Origin: Oscillatoriales cyanobacterium CG2_30_40_61
GTDB lineage: Bacteria; Cyanobacteriota; Cyanobacteriia; Cyanobacteriales; Microcoleaceae
Length of the DNA stretch: 51,214 nt
Direction: 5' to 3'
Assembly (NCBI GenBank): GCA_001873365.1
Contig: MNYZ01000015.1
Coordinates: 1 to 51,214, forward strand
Below the pieces are notes generated by a model. The model worked only from the letters and a program-made list of their open reading frames with translations, searched no databases and was not told the origin of the DNA. The position numbers were made by a program, and so were the translations under genes. Below, in pieces: positions 43,395-51,214 of this stretch; the stretch's first letter is position 1, and the number at the start of each line of letters is the position of its first letter.

Positions 43395-43532
43395 AAATTG
43401 AGAATTAAAATTATAGCAGTTTTTGTAGGTATGTTGACAACGGTAAAGTCTAATTTAACCACAAAGACACGAAGACACAAAGAAGTTGTCAACACTAACC
43501 TACTGATTGCTATAAAAATTAATTCTCAATTT
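43395..43532. mobile_element. MITE-like 138-bp inverted-repeat element
   Basis: The outer arms AAATTGAGAATT (43395-43406) and AATTCTCAATTT (43521-43532) are exact complements. Inner arms continue through TATAGCA/TGCTATA and end in GTTGACAAC (43433-43441) and GTTGTCAAC (43485-43493). The overall arms are about 47-60 bp and imperfect. The loop carries the dispersed ACCACAAAGACACGAAGA-type repeat. No ORF is present. It lies between the convergent TPR gene and exbD gene and may also end transcription. Confidence 0.6.
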
Positions 43533-43572
43533 AGTTGGCTCAGGAGGATTTAAACAAACCCCATTTCCCCTA

Positions 43573-44253
43573 TTAAAAGCTTCTTTGTCCTTGACCATTA
43601 GAAGGAATATTATTGCCAGAAGGAGGAATTTGAGGGGCAAAGGGATTCGTATTGTCCGGTTGGGGTACGGTCGGAGTTAAGACTGGACTATCCTGAGCCG
43701 GAAGACTATTGGGTAAAGTCGGAGGTAAGGGAGAAATCGGAGGGAGCATATCCCCTGAGTTGGGTGCTGTGGGAGCAAAAGGCGGGGTGAGATTACCGGG
43801 GGGGGTTAATGTCGGATTTAATGGATTTGTTGGGGGTTTGATTTCCTGAGAACTGGGTAATGTGGCCAGGGCGACCCGTTCTCCGCCAATTGCTCTCAAA
43901 CGGTCTAACACCATCACCACGTCATTATAACGGGCTTCTTTTGGGGCATAGAGTACAATTAATCCATTAGGATTCCAACGTCGAAATCGTAATAAAGATC
44001 GGTCTAATTGATCTTGATTAACGGGTTGTTGTTCAATATAGGTTTGTCCGGCGGTATCAATTCCCACAATTAACATTTTTTGCATTTGGGTTTCCCCCGT
44101 ACTCGCCTTGGGTAAATCCACATTAATCGCCTGTTGACGAGTTAATTGTAGGGATGCCAAAATAAAGAACGTGAGAATACAAAACACCACGTCAATTAAG
44201 GGAATTAATTCTATTCTTGCTTCGTCTTCGGTCGAATCTGTCCTAATTTTCAT
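43573..44253 (-). CDS. exbD: ExbD/TolR family biopolymer transport protein
   Basis: The 226-residue protein has a short cytosolic start, one membrane helix (about 16-38; LIPLIDVVFCILTFFILAS, with the conserved proton-path Asp), a periplasmic ExbD domain to about 145 and a long Pro/Asn/Ser-rich tail (about 150-226). ExbB/ExbD use proton flow to drive TonB or TolA partners that energise the outer membrane. It is downstream of exbB (68 bp), one operon. The tail is unusually long for ExbD. Confidence 0.9.
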   Translation of the reverse strand: MKIRTDSTEDEARIELIPLIDVVFCILTFFILASLQLTRQQAINVDLPKASTGETQMQKMLIVGIDTAGQTYIEQQPVNQDQLDRSLLRFRRWNPNGLIVLYAPKEARYNDVVMVLDRLRAIGGERVALATLPSSQEIKPPTNPLNPTLTPPGNLTPPFAPTAPNSGDMLPPISPLPPTLPNSLPAQDSPVLTPTVPQPDNTNPFAPQIPPSGNNIPSNGQGQRSF

Positions 44254-44321
44254 AAAAATTTGGGGATTAATGTCAAGCTAGTTTTTTAGAAGAAAATAGT
44301 AATCTTAGTTTTTGAAACCCT

Positions 44322-45134
44322 TTATTTTTCATCTTTTTCGTCATCTAAAGACTCTGATTTTTTTCTGGGTTTAGGTTTTTTTTCCGGTTCAGGACTGGAG
44401 TGATTATTGTCTTCTTCGACTAGGGGAAATTTTAAAAGCGGTTCATCGATTTCTTCTGGTTCTTCGGCTTCTTCTTCATCGGTTTCGGGAATTTGTAACT
44501 GAGATTTGGCATAGGGCCAATTCTGACGATACATCAATTCTAATTCGTTTCCGGCTTTGCGAAATATTTTGACCTGACCAAACATTAACCCCTGAAAAAA
44601 ACGATAAAATGCTAAGCTAATAATAGCCACAATTAATCCCGTTGCGGTTGTAATTAAGGCTTCCCCAATCCCCAAGGTGACATCCGCAGATGATGAAGTT
44701 CCAATATCACCTAAACGAATCGAACCGAGGGAATTAATTAACCCTAACACCGTTCCCAAGAGTCCCAACAGAGGGGCCATGGCAATCACCGCCTCAAAAA
44801 TTTTATCGCCCCGCCGCATGGATGCTAATTCTTCATCCGCCGCCGCTTCTAGGGCTAAACGAAACAGTTCGGGGTCGGGAGACTGCAACCGCAGGGGGGC
44901 ATAGAGAAACCGTCCCATGGGGAGGTTACTAGATTGTTTGGCAATTTGATGGGCTTTGCCCCATTGTCCCCGTCGGGCTGAGTCGATGACTCGGTTGACG
45001 ATTTGTTTTTCTTTGGTTAGGGTCGTTGTCCAAAACCAAATCCGTTCTAAAATCACACTCATCGATAAAATGGACAAGACCAGCAGCGGCCACATTGCTG
45101 GCCCACCCTTGGCAAAAATCTCTTGAATATTCAT
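44322..45134 (-). CDS. exbB: ExbB/TolQ/MotA family proton channel protein
   Basis: The 270-residue protein has three membrane helices (about 13-33, 110-135 and 150-180) and the conserved [16 protein letters not shown] and [17 protein letters not shown] segments that line the proton path. A long acidic/Lys-rich cytosolic tail (from about 213) is unlike E. coli ExbB. It forms the channel with the ExbD homologue encoded immediately downstream. No tonB is in the window. Confidence 0.92.
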   Translation of the reverse strand: MNIQEIFAKGGPAMWPLLVLSILSMSVILERIWFWTTTLTKEKQIVNRVIDSARRGQWGKAHQIAKQSSNLPMGRFLYAPLRLQSPDPELFRLALEAAADEELASMRRGDKIFEAVIAMAPLLGLLGTVLGLINSLGSIRLGDIGTSSSADVTLGIGEALITTATGLIVAIISLAFYRFFQGLMFGQVKIFRKAGNELELMYRQNWPYAKSQLQIPETDEEEAEEPEEIDEPLLKFPLVEEDNNHSSPEPEKKPKPRKKSESLDDEKDEK

Positions 45135-45484
45135 CTAAGTCGCACAACCTCCTAAAAACCTCACCCCTACAACTGTATTAGATGTACAGCTCATTTGGCG
45201 AACAAAAAGCCAAACCGTTTCAATTTTGCCATTCTCATAGGGTGAATCGCTAGGGGTTTCTGGTTTCAAATTCTCCGGTATCACTATTTAATCCTAATCA
45301 GTTAATTAATAACTGGCATAATTTTGACTATCTAAATAGGGAGAAAAAAATGAATTCCTAATATTTAACGCTGTTAATGACCGCCATTGTAGTGGGCGAG
45401 GCGAGGTGCGCCCATCAGTGTCAACTTCAGGCGAAAAGTAGGCGAGTTTACAGAAAATTTTTTGCTCTTATTTATAGTTTTTGA
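45135..45484. other. Non-coding left half of the exbB-mutS spacer
   Basis: Between exbB (minus strand, starting 45134) and the C-rich repeats lies DNA with no supported ORF. It should hold the exbB promoter. A short GGCGAGGCGAGGTGCGCCC stretch near 45400 recurs in part near 45668. Confidence 0.5.
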
Positions 45485-45624
45485 TCCCCCCTAACCCCCC
45501 TTAGAAAGGGGGAATTAGAGTTCAAAGTCCCCCTTTACCCCCCGAAACCCCCCCTAACCCCCCTTAGAAAGGGGGGAATTAGAGTTCAAAGTCCCCCTTG
45601 GGAAGGGGGATTTAGGGGGATCTA
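45484..45624. repeat. C-rich palindromic repeat array
   Basis: Two direct copies (about 45487-45534 and 45549-45599) each join CCCCCCTTAGAAAGGGGG-type palindromes to AATTAGAGTTCAAAGTCCCCC. The array starts with GATCCCCCCTAA and ends with the inverted form TTAGGGGGATC, so the whole block is a large imperfect palindrome. It is probably a REP-type element. The remainder to 45707 shows nothing. Confidence 0.8.
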
Positions 45625-45707
45625 ATCTTGTCTATAATCAGAGGTTTTTGGCTTAATTTGACACCGATAGGTGCGCCCCAATCCTACGATGAATTGGATT
45701 TTTGAAA

Positions 45708-48371
45708 TTAATCCTCAAAAATATCTAACTGTTCTACAGAATCATCTTTGTTATCCTGTTTCTTAATTCCTTTTCTCAATCCCATAGCTATTTTACTATG
45801 CTTTTCAATTTGACGCATCACCTGTTTAGCCCGTTGAATTACCACATCTGGTAAACCCGCTAACCGTCCCGCTTCAATTCCATAGGATTTATCTGCACCT
45901 CCGGGTTGAACTTGATGCAGAAATATAATTTTATCGGGTAATTCTTTAACCGTAACTTGATAGTTTGCTACATTGGGAATAATTGAAGCCAGTTCATTTA
46001 ATTCGTGGTAATGGGTGGCGAAAATTGTCCGAGAACGGATTTCTGTGGCTAAATATTCCGCTACTGACCAAGCAATTGATAACCCGTCAAAAGTAGCTGT
46101 CCCGCGACCAATTTCATCTAATAATACTAAGGATTTTTGAGTTGCATGATTTAAAATATTAGCGGTTTCATTCATTTCTACCATAAATGTAGATTGACCT
46201 GTGGCTAAATCATCCACCGCCCCAACTCGGGTAAAAATGCGATCGCAAATTCCTAATTTAGCGGATTTAGCCGGAACAAAACTACCAACTTGAGCTAATA
46301 ATTGAATTAAGCCAATTTGCCTGAGATAACAACTTTTACCACTGGCATTTGGCCCAGTTAAAATAATTAAATCTGGGTGAGAATATGGTTTAACTCCTGG
46401 GGTTTCTGATTCTTCCTCCTGACTTCCTAACTGAGCGGTATTGGGAACAAAAAACCCCGGAGGTAAGGATTTTTCGACTACGGGATGGCGACCTTCAATA
46501 ATTTTAACTTCTCGACTTTCTACCATTTCAGGACGACAATAACCCTGATAGACTGCAATATCCGCTAACCCCGATAAAACATCAATTGCAGCCACCGCCC
46601 GCGATACATCTCTAATTAATTCTGAGTGTTCTCCGACTTCTAATCTTAATCGCAGAAAAATCTCATATTCTAATTGGTTTAAATCGTCTTTGGCGGTTAA
46701 AATTCTGGCTTCTCGCTCTTTCAATTCCGGGGTAATAAATCGTTCTTCATTGGTTAAGGTTTGTTTCCTAATATAATCATTGGGAGCTTGATCTAATTTA
46801 GATCGTGTTATACTAATATAATAGCCAAAGGCTTTATTAAAACCTACTTTTAAAGTAGAAATTCCAGTACGTTCCCGTTCTTGAATTTCTAAATTTGCTA
46901 ACCATTGTTGATCGGCTTCTGCTAATACCCGCAGCGAGTCTAATTGTTCATCCATTCCCGACCGAATTATCCCCCCTTCTTTCAAATGTGGAGGCGGAGA
47001 TTCCACTAAATAGGATTGAATTTTATGGGCTAATTCTTCTAATACGGGGGGAACAGTTTGTAGGGATTTTAAATAAGGAGAATGACCTTGACTGACTAAA
47101 ACCGATAATTCCGGTAATTTAGCTAAGGAATCGGCTAAAGCCACTAAATCCCTAGCATTTGCAGTACCATTTCCAGCCCGTCCAGTTAACCGTTCTAAAT
47201 CATAAATTTGCCGGAGTAATTGTTGCAATTGATATCTTAATTCATGGTTTTCTACTAACTCTTGAATAGTATCATGGCGCGCCCGAATTCCTCGCAGATC
47301 TAATAATGGTTGTAATAACCAACGACGCAACGCCCGACCCCCCATGGCGGTGCTAGTTTTATCTAAAGCCCATAATAAAGAACCGTGTAAAGTTCCATCC
47401 CGAACGGTTTGGGTAATTTCTAAATTGCGGCGACTTTGATAATCTAAGATTAAATAATCGCTAATTGTATAGGTATGAAGTTTTTGTAGGGGAACTTGAT
47501 TTTCCCTTTGAGTATCTTCTAAATAATCTAATAATCCTCCGGCGGCGCGCACTCCTAGGGGTAAATGATCACAACCTAATCCCTCTAAAGAACGTAGTTG
47601 AAATTGTTCTAAAATTTGGTTTCGGGCTTCACTTAAACTAAAGGGAAATTGCGATCGCAGGGAATAACAAAAACAATTAGGTAAACAGTCCGGTAACTGA
47701 CTAGATTTTTCCCCAGGACGCAACATTTTCCCTAAATCCGGGGCATTAATTGGAAATAATACCTCCGACGGTTGTAGACGCATTAACTCCTGGGTGAGTT
47801 GTTCTAAATTTTGCGATTGGGTGGTTAAAAATTCCCCCGTAGAAATATCAGAATAAGCTAACCCCCAATGATCTCCAGCAATCACAACTGCTGCCAAATA
47901 ATTATTTTTACGACCCTTGAGCATTCCGTCATCCGTCAGAGTTCCGGGGGTTAAAATTCGGGTAATTTCTCGACGAACTTGGCGTTTTTCCCTAGCTGCA
48001 ATTTCCGCATCTTCAACTTGATCACAAATCGCCACCGCATAGCCTTTTTCTAATAACATGGTGGCATAGCGTTCGACTGCATGATGGGGAACACCCGTCA
48101 TCGGCACTCGCCCGATTTCTTTGCCTCCGTGTTTTGCCGTTTGCACTAATTCCAATTCTTGAGCTATGGTAATAGCATCTTGAAAAAAACACTCAAAGAA
48201 ATCTCCGACCCGAAATAATAGTAAGGCATGGGGATATTGTTCTTTGACTTCGATATAGCGGTGCATCATTTCCGATAACTTTTCCCGATCAAGCTGGCGA
48301 TAGTCTGCATTGGGCGGAAGTGAATTTTCGGGAACTGAAGGGGCAGAGGACGCACTGGGGGGAACGCTCAT
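45708..48371 (-). CDS. mutS: DNA mismatch repair protein MutS
   Basis: MutS detects mismatches and clamps on DNA using ATP. The 887-residue protein has the N-terminal mismatch-binding domain (Phe-x-Glu in [10 protein letters not shown]), connector, lever/clamp, and an ATPase with Walker A GPNASGKS, Walker [13 protein letters not shown] and the ATHYHEL motif, then the helical C-terminus. Length fits MutS1, not MutS2. The ATG at 48371 gives MSVPPSAS; an upstream TTG at 48395 is unlikely. Confidence 0.97.
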   Translation of the reverse strand: MSVPPSASSAPSVPENSLPPNADYRQLDREKLSEMMHRYIEVKEQYPHALLLFRVGDFFECFFQDAITIAQELELVQTAKHGGKEIGRVPMTGVPHHAVERYATMLLEKGYAVAICDQVEDAEIAAREKRQVRREITRILTPGTLTDDGMLKGRKNNYLAAVVIAGDHWGLAYSDISTGEFLTTQSQNLEQLTQELMRLQPSEVLFPINAPDLGKMLRPGEKSSQLPDCLPNCFCYSLRSQFPFSLSEARNQILEQFQLRSLEGLGCDHLPLGVRAAGGLLDYLEDTQRENQVPLQKLHTYTISDYLILDYQSRRNLEITQTVRDGTLHGSLLWALDKTSTAMGGRALRRWLLQPLLDLRGIRARHDTIQELVENHELRYQLQQLLRQIYDLERLTGRAGNGTANARDLVALADSLAKLPELSVLVSQGHSPYLKSLQTVPPVLEELAHKIQSYLVESPPPHLKEGGIIRSGMDEQLDSLRVLAEADQQWLANLEIQERERTGISTLKVGFNKAFGYYISITRSKLDQAPNDYIRKQTLTNEERFITPELKEREARILTAKDDLNQLEYEIFLRLRLEVGEHSELIRDVSRAVAAIDVLSGLADIAVYQGYCRPEMVESREVKIIEGRHPVVEKSLPPGFFVPNTAQLGSQEEESETPGVKPYSHPDLIILTGPNASGKSCYLRQIGLIQLLAQVGSFVPAKSAKLGICDRIFTRVGAVDDLATGQSTFMVEMNETANILNHATQKSLVLLDEIGRGTATFDGLSIAWSVAEYLATEIRSRTIFATHYHELNELASIIPNVANYQVTVKELPDKIIFLHQVQPGGADKSYGIEAGRLAGLPDVVIQRAKQVMRQIEKHSKIAMGLRKGIKKQDNKDDSVEQLDIFED

Positions 48372-48513
48372 AGTTTTTTTGAAGATGCAAGCCAAGACTA
48401 ACCCTTAATACTTTAGCGCGTTTAGTGGCTTTTTGCCAATAGGTAGCACTTTAGTTTAAACTTTAATTCACGCAAATCTTAGTCCACAACAGTCGTCAGA
48501 CTGTATTTTTAAA

Positions 48514-50388
48514 GTGACAAGTGATCGCATTTTATCCAAAAATCTAGCCCTAGAATTGGCTAGTATTTACGCTTTTCTCAGTAGTATTTGGGTGTTTTCA
48601 TCCGATCAACTCCTGTATTTCCTCGCGCCTAATTCCCAATTTTTAAATCTGATTCATAGCATAAAAGGAGAATTTTTTATTGCCATCACAAGCACCCTGC
48701 TCTACTTTCTCATCCGGTTAGGAACTCGTCACTTAGAGAAGTCCGAACACAGATATCAAAGTTTGTTTTCTGCCCATCCTCAACCGATGTGGATTTATGA
48801 TGTCAAAACCCTTAACTTTCTCGCGGTTAATGAAGCCGCAATTCAACATTATGGCTATTCAGAAGCCGAATTTCTCGGTATGAAAATCACAGAAATTCGA
48901 CCTCCTGAAGATATTCCCCGACTAATGGAAAGTCTATCTAAAATTGAGATGGGATTGAATCGAGTTGGGCTATGGCGACATTATAAGAAAGATGGTACAT
49001 TAATCGCCGTAGAAATAACCGGTCATACTTTAGAATGGAAAGGTAAATTTGCTGAAGTCATTCTCGCTCAAGATGTTACAGAACGGCTCAAAACTAAAGC
49101 CGAATTAGAACACTATGCCTTTAGTGATTTACTCACCGGATTAGCCAATCGGAGTTTATTGTTAGAACGCTTACAAATTGCGATTAATTACTCCTCCCAA
49201 AAATTTGCGGTTTTATCCTTAGATATTGATCGATTTAAGCCTCTTAAATATGCCTTTGGTCATGATTTAGCAGAACAACTATTAATTGCCATTGCCCAGC
49301 GCCTGAAAACCTTTGTCAATCCCAGGGATATTGTAGCAAGAGTTGGAACCGATGAATTTGCAATTTTATTTACTGATATTGGCAATTATAATATTTTAAC
49401 CGAAAAAATTGAACGTATTCATGCGGCTTTAGATTTTCCCTTTCGGTTAGATACGGTGACGATTTCATCAGCTACCAGTATTGGCGTAGTTTTAGAACAA
49501 TTCCAAAGTCAACGTCCAGAAGATTATCTCCAAGCCGCCGATACTGCCATGTATTATGCCAAACAAAAAGGCCGGGGAACAACGGTATTTTATGAACCCA
49601 GTATGGCAAAAATTGTGGCTGAACATTTGCAATTAGAAGCGGATTTACAACGGGCAATTGAACGTCAACAACTAAGTTTAAATTATCAACCGATTGTTTG
49701 CATAGAAACTCAAAAAGTGGTGGGTTTTGAAGCCTTAGTACGTTGGCATCATCCGCAACGGGGTTTTGTGTCTCCAGTTGAGTTAATTAATTTAGCCGAG
49801 AAAGCCGGGTTAATTGTCTCCATGGGCCAATGGGTTTTATCCCAAGCTTGTAAACACTTATTAGAATGGCAAACCCAATTTCCTCATCTCTATGTGAGTG
49901 TTAATCTTTCGGAAATTCAATTACGATATCCGAATTTAATTCAAGAAGTGAAAAGGGTTTTAGATGCTTTAGAACTTCCGCCTTTTAGCCTAAAACTAGA
50001 AATTACCGAAAGCAGTTTAATGGAGAATATAAACCATGCCACCGGATTATTAGAACAGTTAAAAGCTCTCAAAATTCGGTTATTAATTGATGATTTTGGT
50101 ACGGGATATTCTTCTTTAAGTTATTTACAAAAATTGCCCGTAGATACCTTAAAAATAGATCGCTCTTTTGTCCAAAATATCGAAGTTGAAAACAAGGATT
50201 TTGAGATTGCTAAAACAATTATTAATTTAGCTCATAGTTTGGGTTTAGCAGTCGTGGCTGAAGGCATTGAAACCTCCCAACAAGTTGAAATTTTTCAGCA
50301 ACTCGGCTGTGACTTTGGACAGGGATATTTATTTTCTCCTCCCCTAAATCCCACAGAGGTGATGAATTTTATTAACCAAAATAGTTGA
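48514..50388 (+). CDS. Membrane PAS-GGDEF-EAL c-di-GMP signalling protein
   Basis: The 624-residue protein has two membrane helices (about 13-35 and 48-68), a PAS domain (about 77-195), a GGDEF domain (about 200-355) and an EAL domain (about 370-620). The GGDEF signature reads VGTDEF, so cyclase activity is doubtful. The EAL domain keeps EALVRW and DDFGTGYSSLSYL, so phosphodiesterase activity is likely. It would lower c-di-GMP in response to a PAS-sensed signal. It starts with GTG. Neighbours give no target. Confidence 0.92.
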   Translation: MTSDRILSKNLALELASIYAFLSSIWVFSSDQLLYFLAPNSQFLNLIHSIKGEFFIAITSTLLYFLIRLGTRHLEKSEHRYQSLFSAHPQPMWIYDVKTLNFLAVNEAAIQHYGYSEAEFLGMKITEIRPPEDIPRLMESLSKIEMGLNRVGLWRHYKKDGTLIAVEITGHTLEWKGKFAEVILAQDVTERLKTKAELEHYAFSDLLTGLANRSLLLERLQIAINYSSQKFAVLSLDIDRFKPLKYAFGHDLAEQLLIAIAQRLKTFVNPRDIVARVGTDEFAILFTDIGNYNILTEKIERIHAALDFPFRLDTVTISSATSIGVVLEQFQSQRPEDYLQAADTAMYYAKQKGRGTTVFYEPSMAKIVAEHLQLEADLQRAIERQQLSLNYQPIVCIETQKVVGFEALVRWHHPQRGFVSPVELINLAEKAGLIVSMGQWVLSQACKHLLEWQTQFPHLYVSVNLSEIQLRYPNLIQEVKRVLDALELPPFSLKLEITESSLMENINHATGLLEQLKALKIRLLIDDFGTGYSSLSYLQKLPVDTLKIDRSFVQNIEVENKDFEIAKTIINLAHSLGLAVVAEGIETSQQVEIFQQLGCDFGQGYLFSPPLNPTEVMNFINQNS

Positions 50389-50460
50389 AATAACCGCCCT
50401 AGATGTTCCCATAAAAACCGTTAAGATAAAAGAGAAATTGAAATAATCATTAAAAATCCT

Positions 50461-51141
50461 ATGGCAAGAGGCGACCAAATCTATATTTTTCGGGAATTTT
50501 GGAATTTCGAGGGTTTATATGAACATCATGGGATTGATTGTGGCGATGGTACGGTGATTCATTATCGCAAACCCAGCGAAATTATTGAACGGACTTCAAA
50601 GGAAATTTTTTCCAGGGGTCAAAAGATTTATATTCGACAATATCCTATTCGTTATATTGCGGATACGGTTATTAACCGCGCCCAAAGTCGCTTAGGAGAA
50701 AAACAATATAATTTACTGTTTAATAATTGTGAACATTTTGCGACTTGGTGCATGACTGGGGAAAGTAAAAGTCAACAGGTTGAGAATTTTATCCCCCTGC
50801 TTCGTTATATTAATATTGATACCCTCTCTGAGCCTCTCAAACAAGCTTTTATGGGCGGTCAAACCCAGGATACTAAACAACTGTTAAATCGAGCTTTAGG
50901 AGAAATTCGGGTGGCTTGGGATGACGTTCATCCTCAGTATAAACAAGCCCTAGCTGAAATGAATTCTTGGCATCAAGTGGCAATTGAGGCTTTAAAACGA
51001 AATCGAGAAGATTTAGCCCGAGCAGCCCTGAAACGAAAACTCAATGCTAAAAAACAAGCAACGGAATTAGAAGAAAGTTTGGAAAAATTAGCCACTATGA
51101 CTCAAAATCTGTTGAAAAATCAAGTGGATAATGGAGAATAG
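50461..51141 (+). CDS. LRAT-like (NlpC/P60 superfamily) acyltransferase or peptidase
   Basis: The 226-residue protein carries the LRAT fold in residues about 5-110: catalytic-type His22/His23 (YEHHGIDCGDG) and Cys90 (FNNCEHFATWC). The rest is helical and basic, with a coiled-coil-like C-terminus from about 150. Family members move acyl groups or cleave amide bonds; the substrate here is unknown. It lies 72 bp after the c-di-GMP gene on the same strand. There is no signal peptide. Confidence 0.82.
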   Translation: MARGDQIYIFREFWNFEGLYEHHGIDCGDGTVIHYRKPSEIIERTSKEIFSRGQKIYIRQYPIRYIADTVINRAQSRLGEKQYNLLFNNCEHFATWCMTGESKSQQVENFIPLLRYINIDTLSEPLKQAFMGGQTQDTKQLLNRALGEIRVAWDDVHPQYKQALAEMNSWHQVAIEALKRNREDLARAALKRKLNAKKQATELEESLEKLATMTQNLLKNQVDNGE

Positions 51142-51143
51142 GG

Positions 51144-51182
51144 ATCACGGATTTAAGAGGATTTCACGGATTTCACGGATTT
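51144..51182. repeat. Short ATTTCACGG tandem repeat at the window end
   Basis: The words ATCACGGATTT and ATTTCACGGATTTCACGGATTT run from about 51145 to 51182, a microsatellite-like tract in intergenic DNA after the last gene. Confidence 0.5.
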
Positions 51183-51214
51183 TAATCTGCCTAATCTTCT
51201 CAAATATGTGATGG

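Noticed and set aside
45484-45624. CRISPR array from C-rich repeats
   Set aside because: Only two copies, contiguous and palindromic, with no unique spacers.
1-51214. tRNA or rRNA genes
   Set aside because: No TpsiC-arm words in a foldable cloverleaf context and no rRNA-like blocks were found in the gaps.

Overview
This window looks like chromosomal DNA from a cyanobacterium, most likely a filamentous Oscillatoriales type such as Planktothrix or a relative. The evidence is psbB and psbT (photosystem II), the orange carotenoid protein (OCP) with its fluorescence recovery protein (FRP), a HEAT-repeat protein of the phycobilin-lyase/NblB type, an SLH-OprB porin, many HIP1-type GCGATCGC sites, moderate-to-low GC, and dispersed palindromic repeats. 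The genus is an inference. No tRNA, rRNA, CRISPR array or prophage was seen.

Layout. 1-5.1 kb: palindromic repeats, nadC, a papain-like C39 peptidase, an M16 protease, an 8-bp-overlapping pair of a tiny membrane protein and a GNAT acetyltransferase, and a HEAT-repeat protein. 5.1-9.6 kb: a probable structured ncRNA with its own TATAAT box, a small four-helix membrane protein, a secreted pentapeptide protein, a phosphoribulokinase-like kinase without the canonical redox cysteines, and an orphan histidine kinase. 9.8-18.7 kb, nearly all on the minus strand: metK (TTG start), frp, ocp, a HAD phosphatase, ribosomal protein S1, nrdR, psbT and psbB. 18.7-20.2 kb: an IS200/IS605-type tnpB element whose right end lies only about 40 bp upstream of the psbB start codon. 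20.2-30.3 kb: a conserved hypothetical protein, two tandem secreted retropepsin-like proteases, a creatininase-family amidohydrolase, an atypical OmpR-type regulator behind a roughly 300-nt structured leader, a Tat-exported PhoX-like phosphatase, an SLH porin and malQ. 30.6-31.5 kb: a GDT1/Mnx-type cation exporter, then gene debris.

31.8-43.4 kb is the most unusual region, a surface-glycan island. It holds a 1154-residue TPR plus double GT2 protein, two tandem paralogous proteins that join a beta domain to a methyltransferase, a 1558-residue protein that appears to fuse three methyltransferase domains with GT11-like and GT8-like glycosyltransferase domains, and a TPR protein divergent from it. 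A beta-rich module with a shared R-x-DV...YP...G(F/Y) pattern appears in both small methyltransferases and in the giant protein. I infer assembly of O-methylated, fucose-like-decorated cell-surface glycan.

43.4-51.2 kb: a MITE-like inverted repeat, an exbD/exbB pair, C-rich palindromic repeats, mutS, a PAS-GGDEF-EAL c-di-GMP protein whose GGDEF motif is degenerate, and an LRAT-like protein.

How the genes work together: psbB/psbT make photosystem II, and OCP/FRP form the switch that dissipates phycobilisome energy and resets it. The TnpB element now sits in the psbB upstream region, so psbB expression may depend on a promoter beyond or inside the element.
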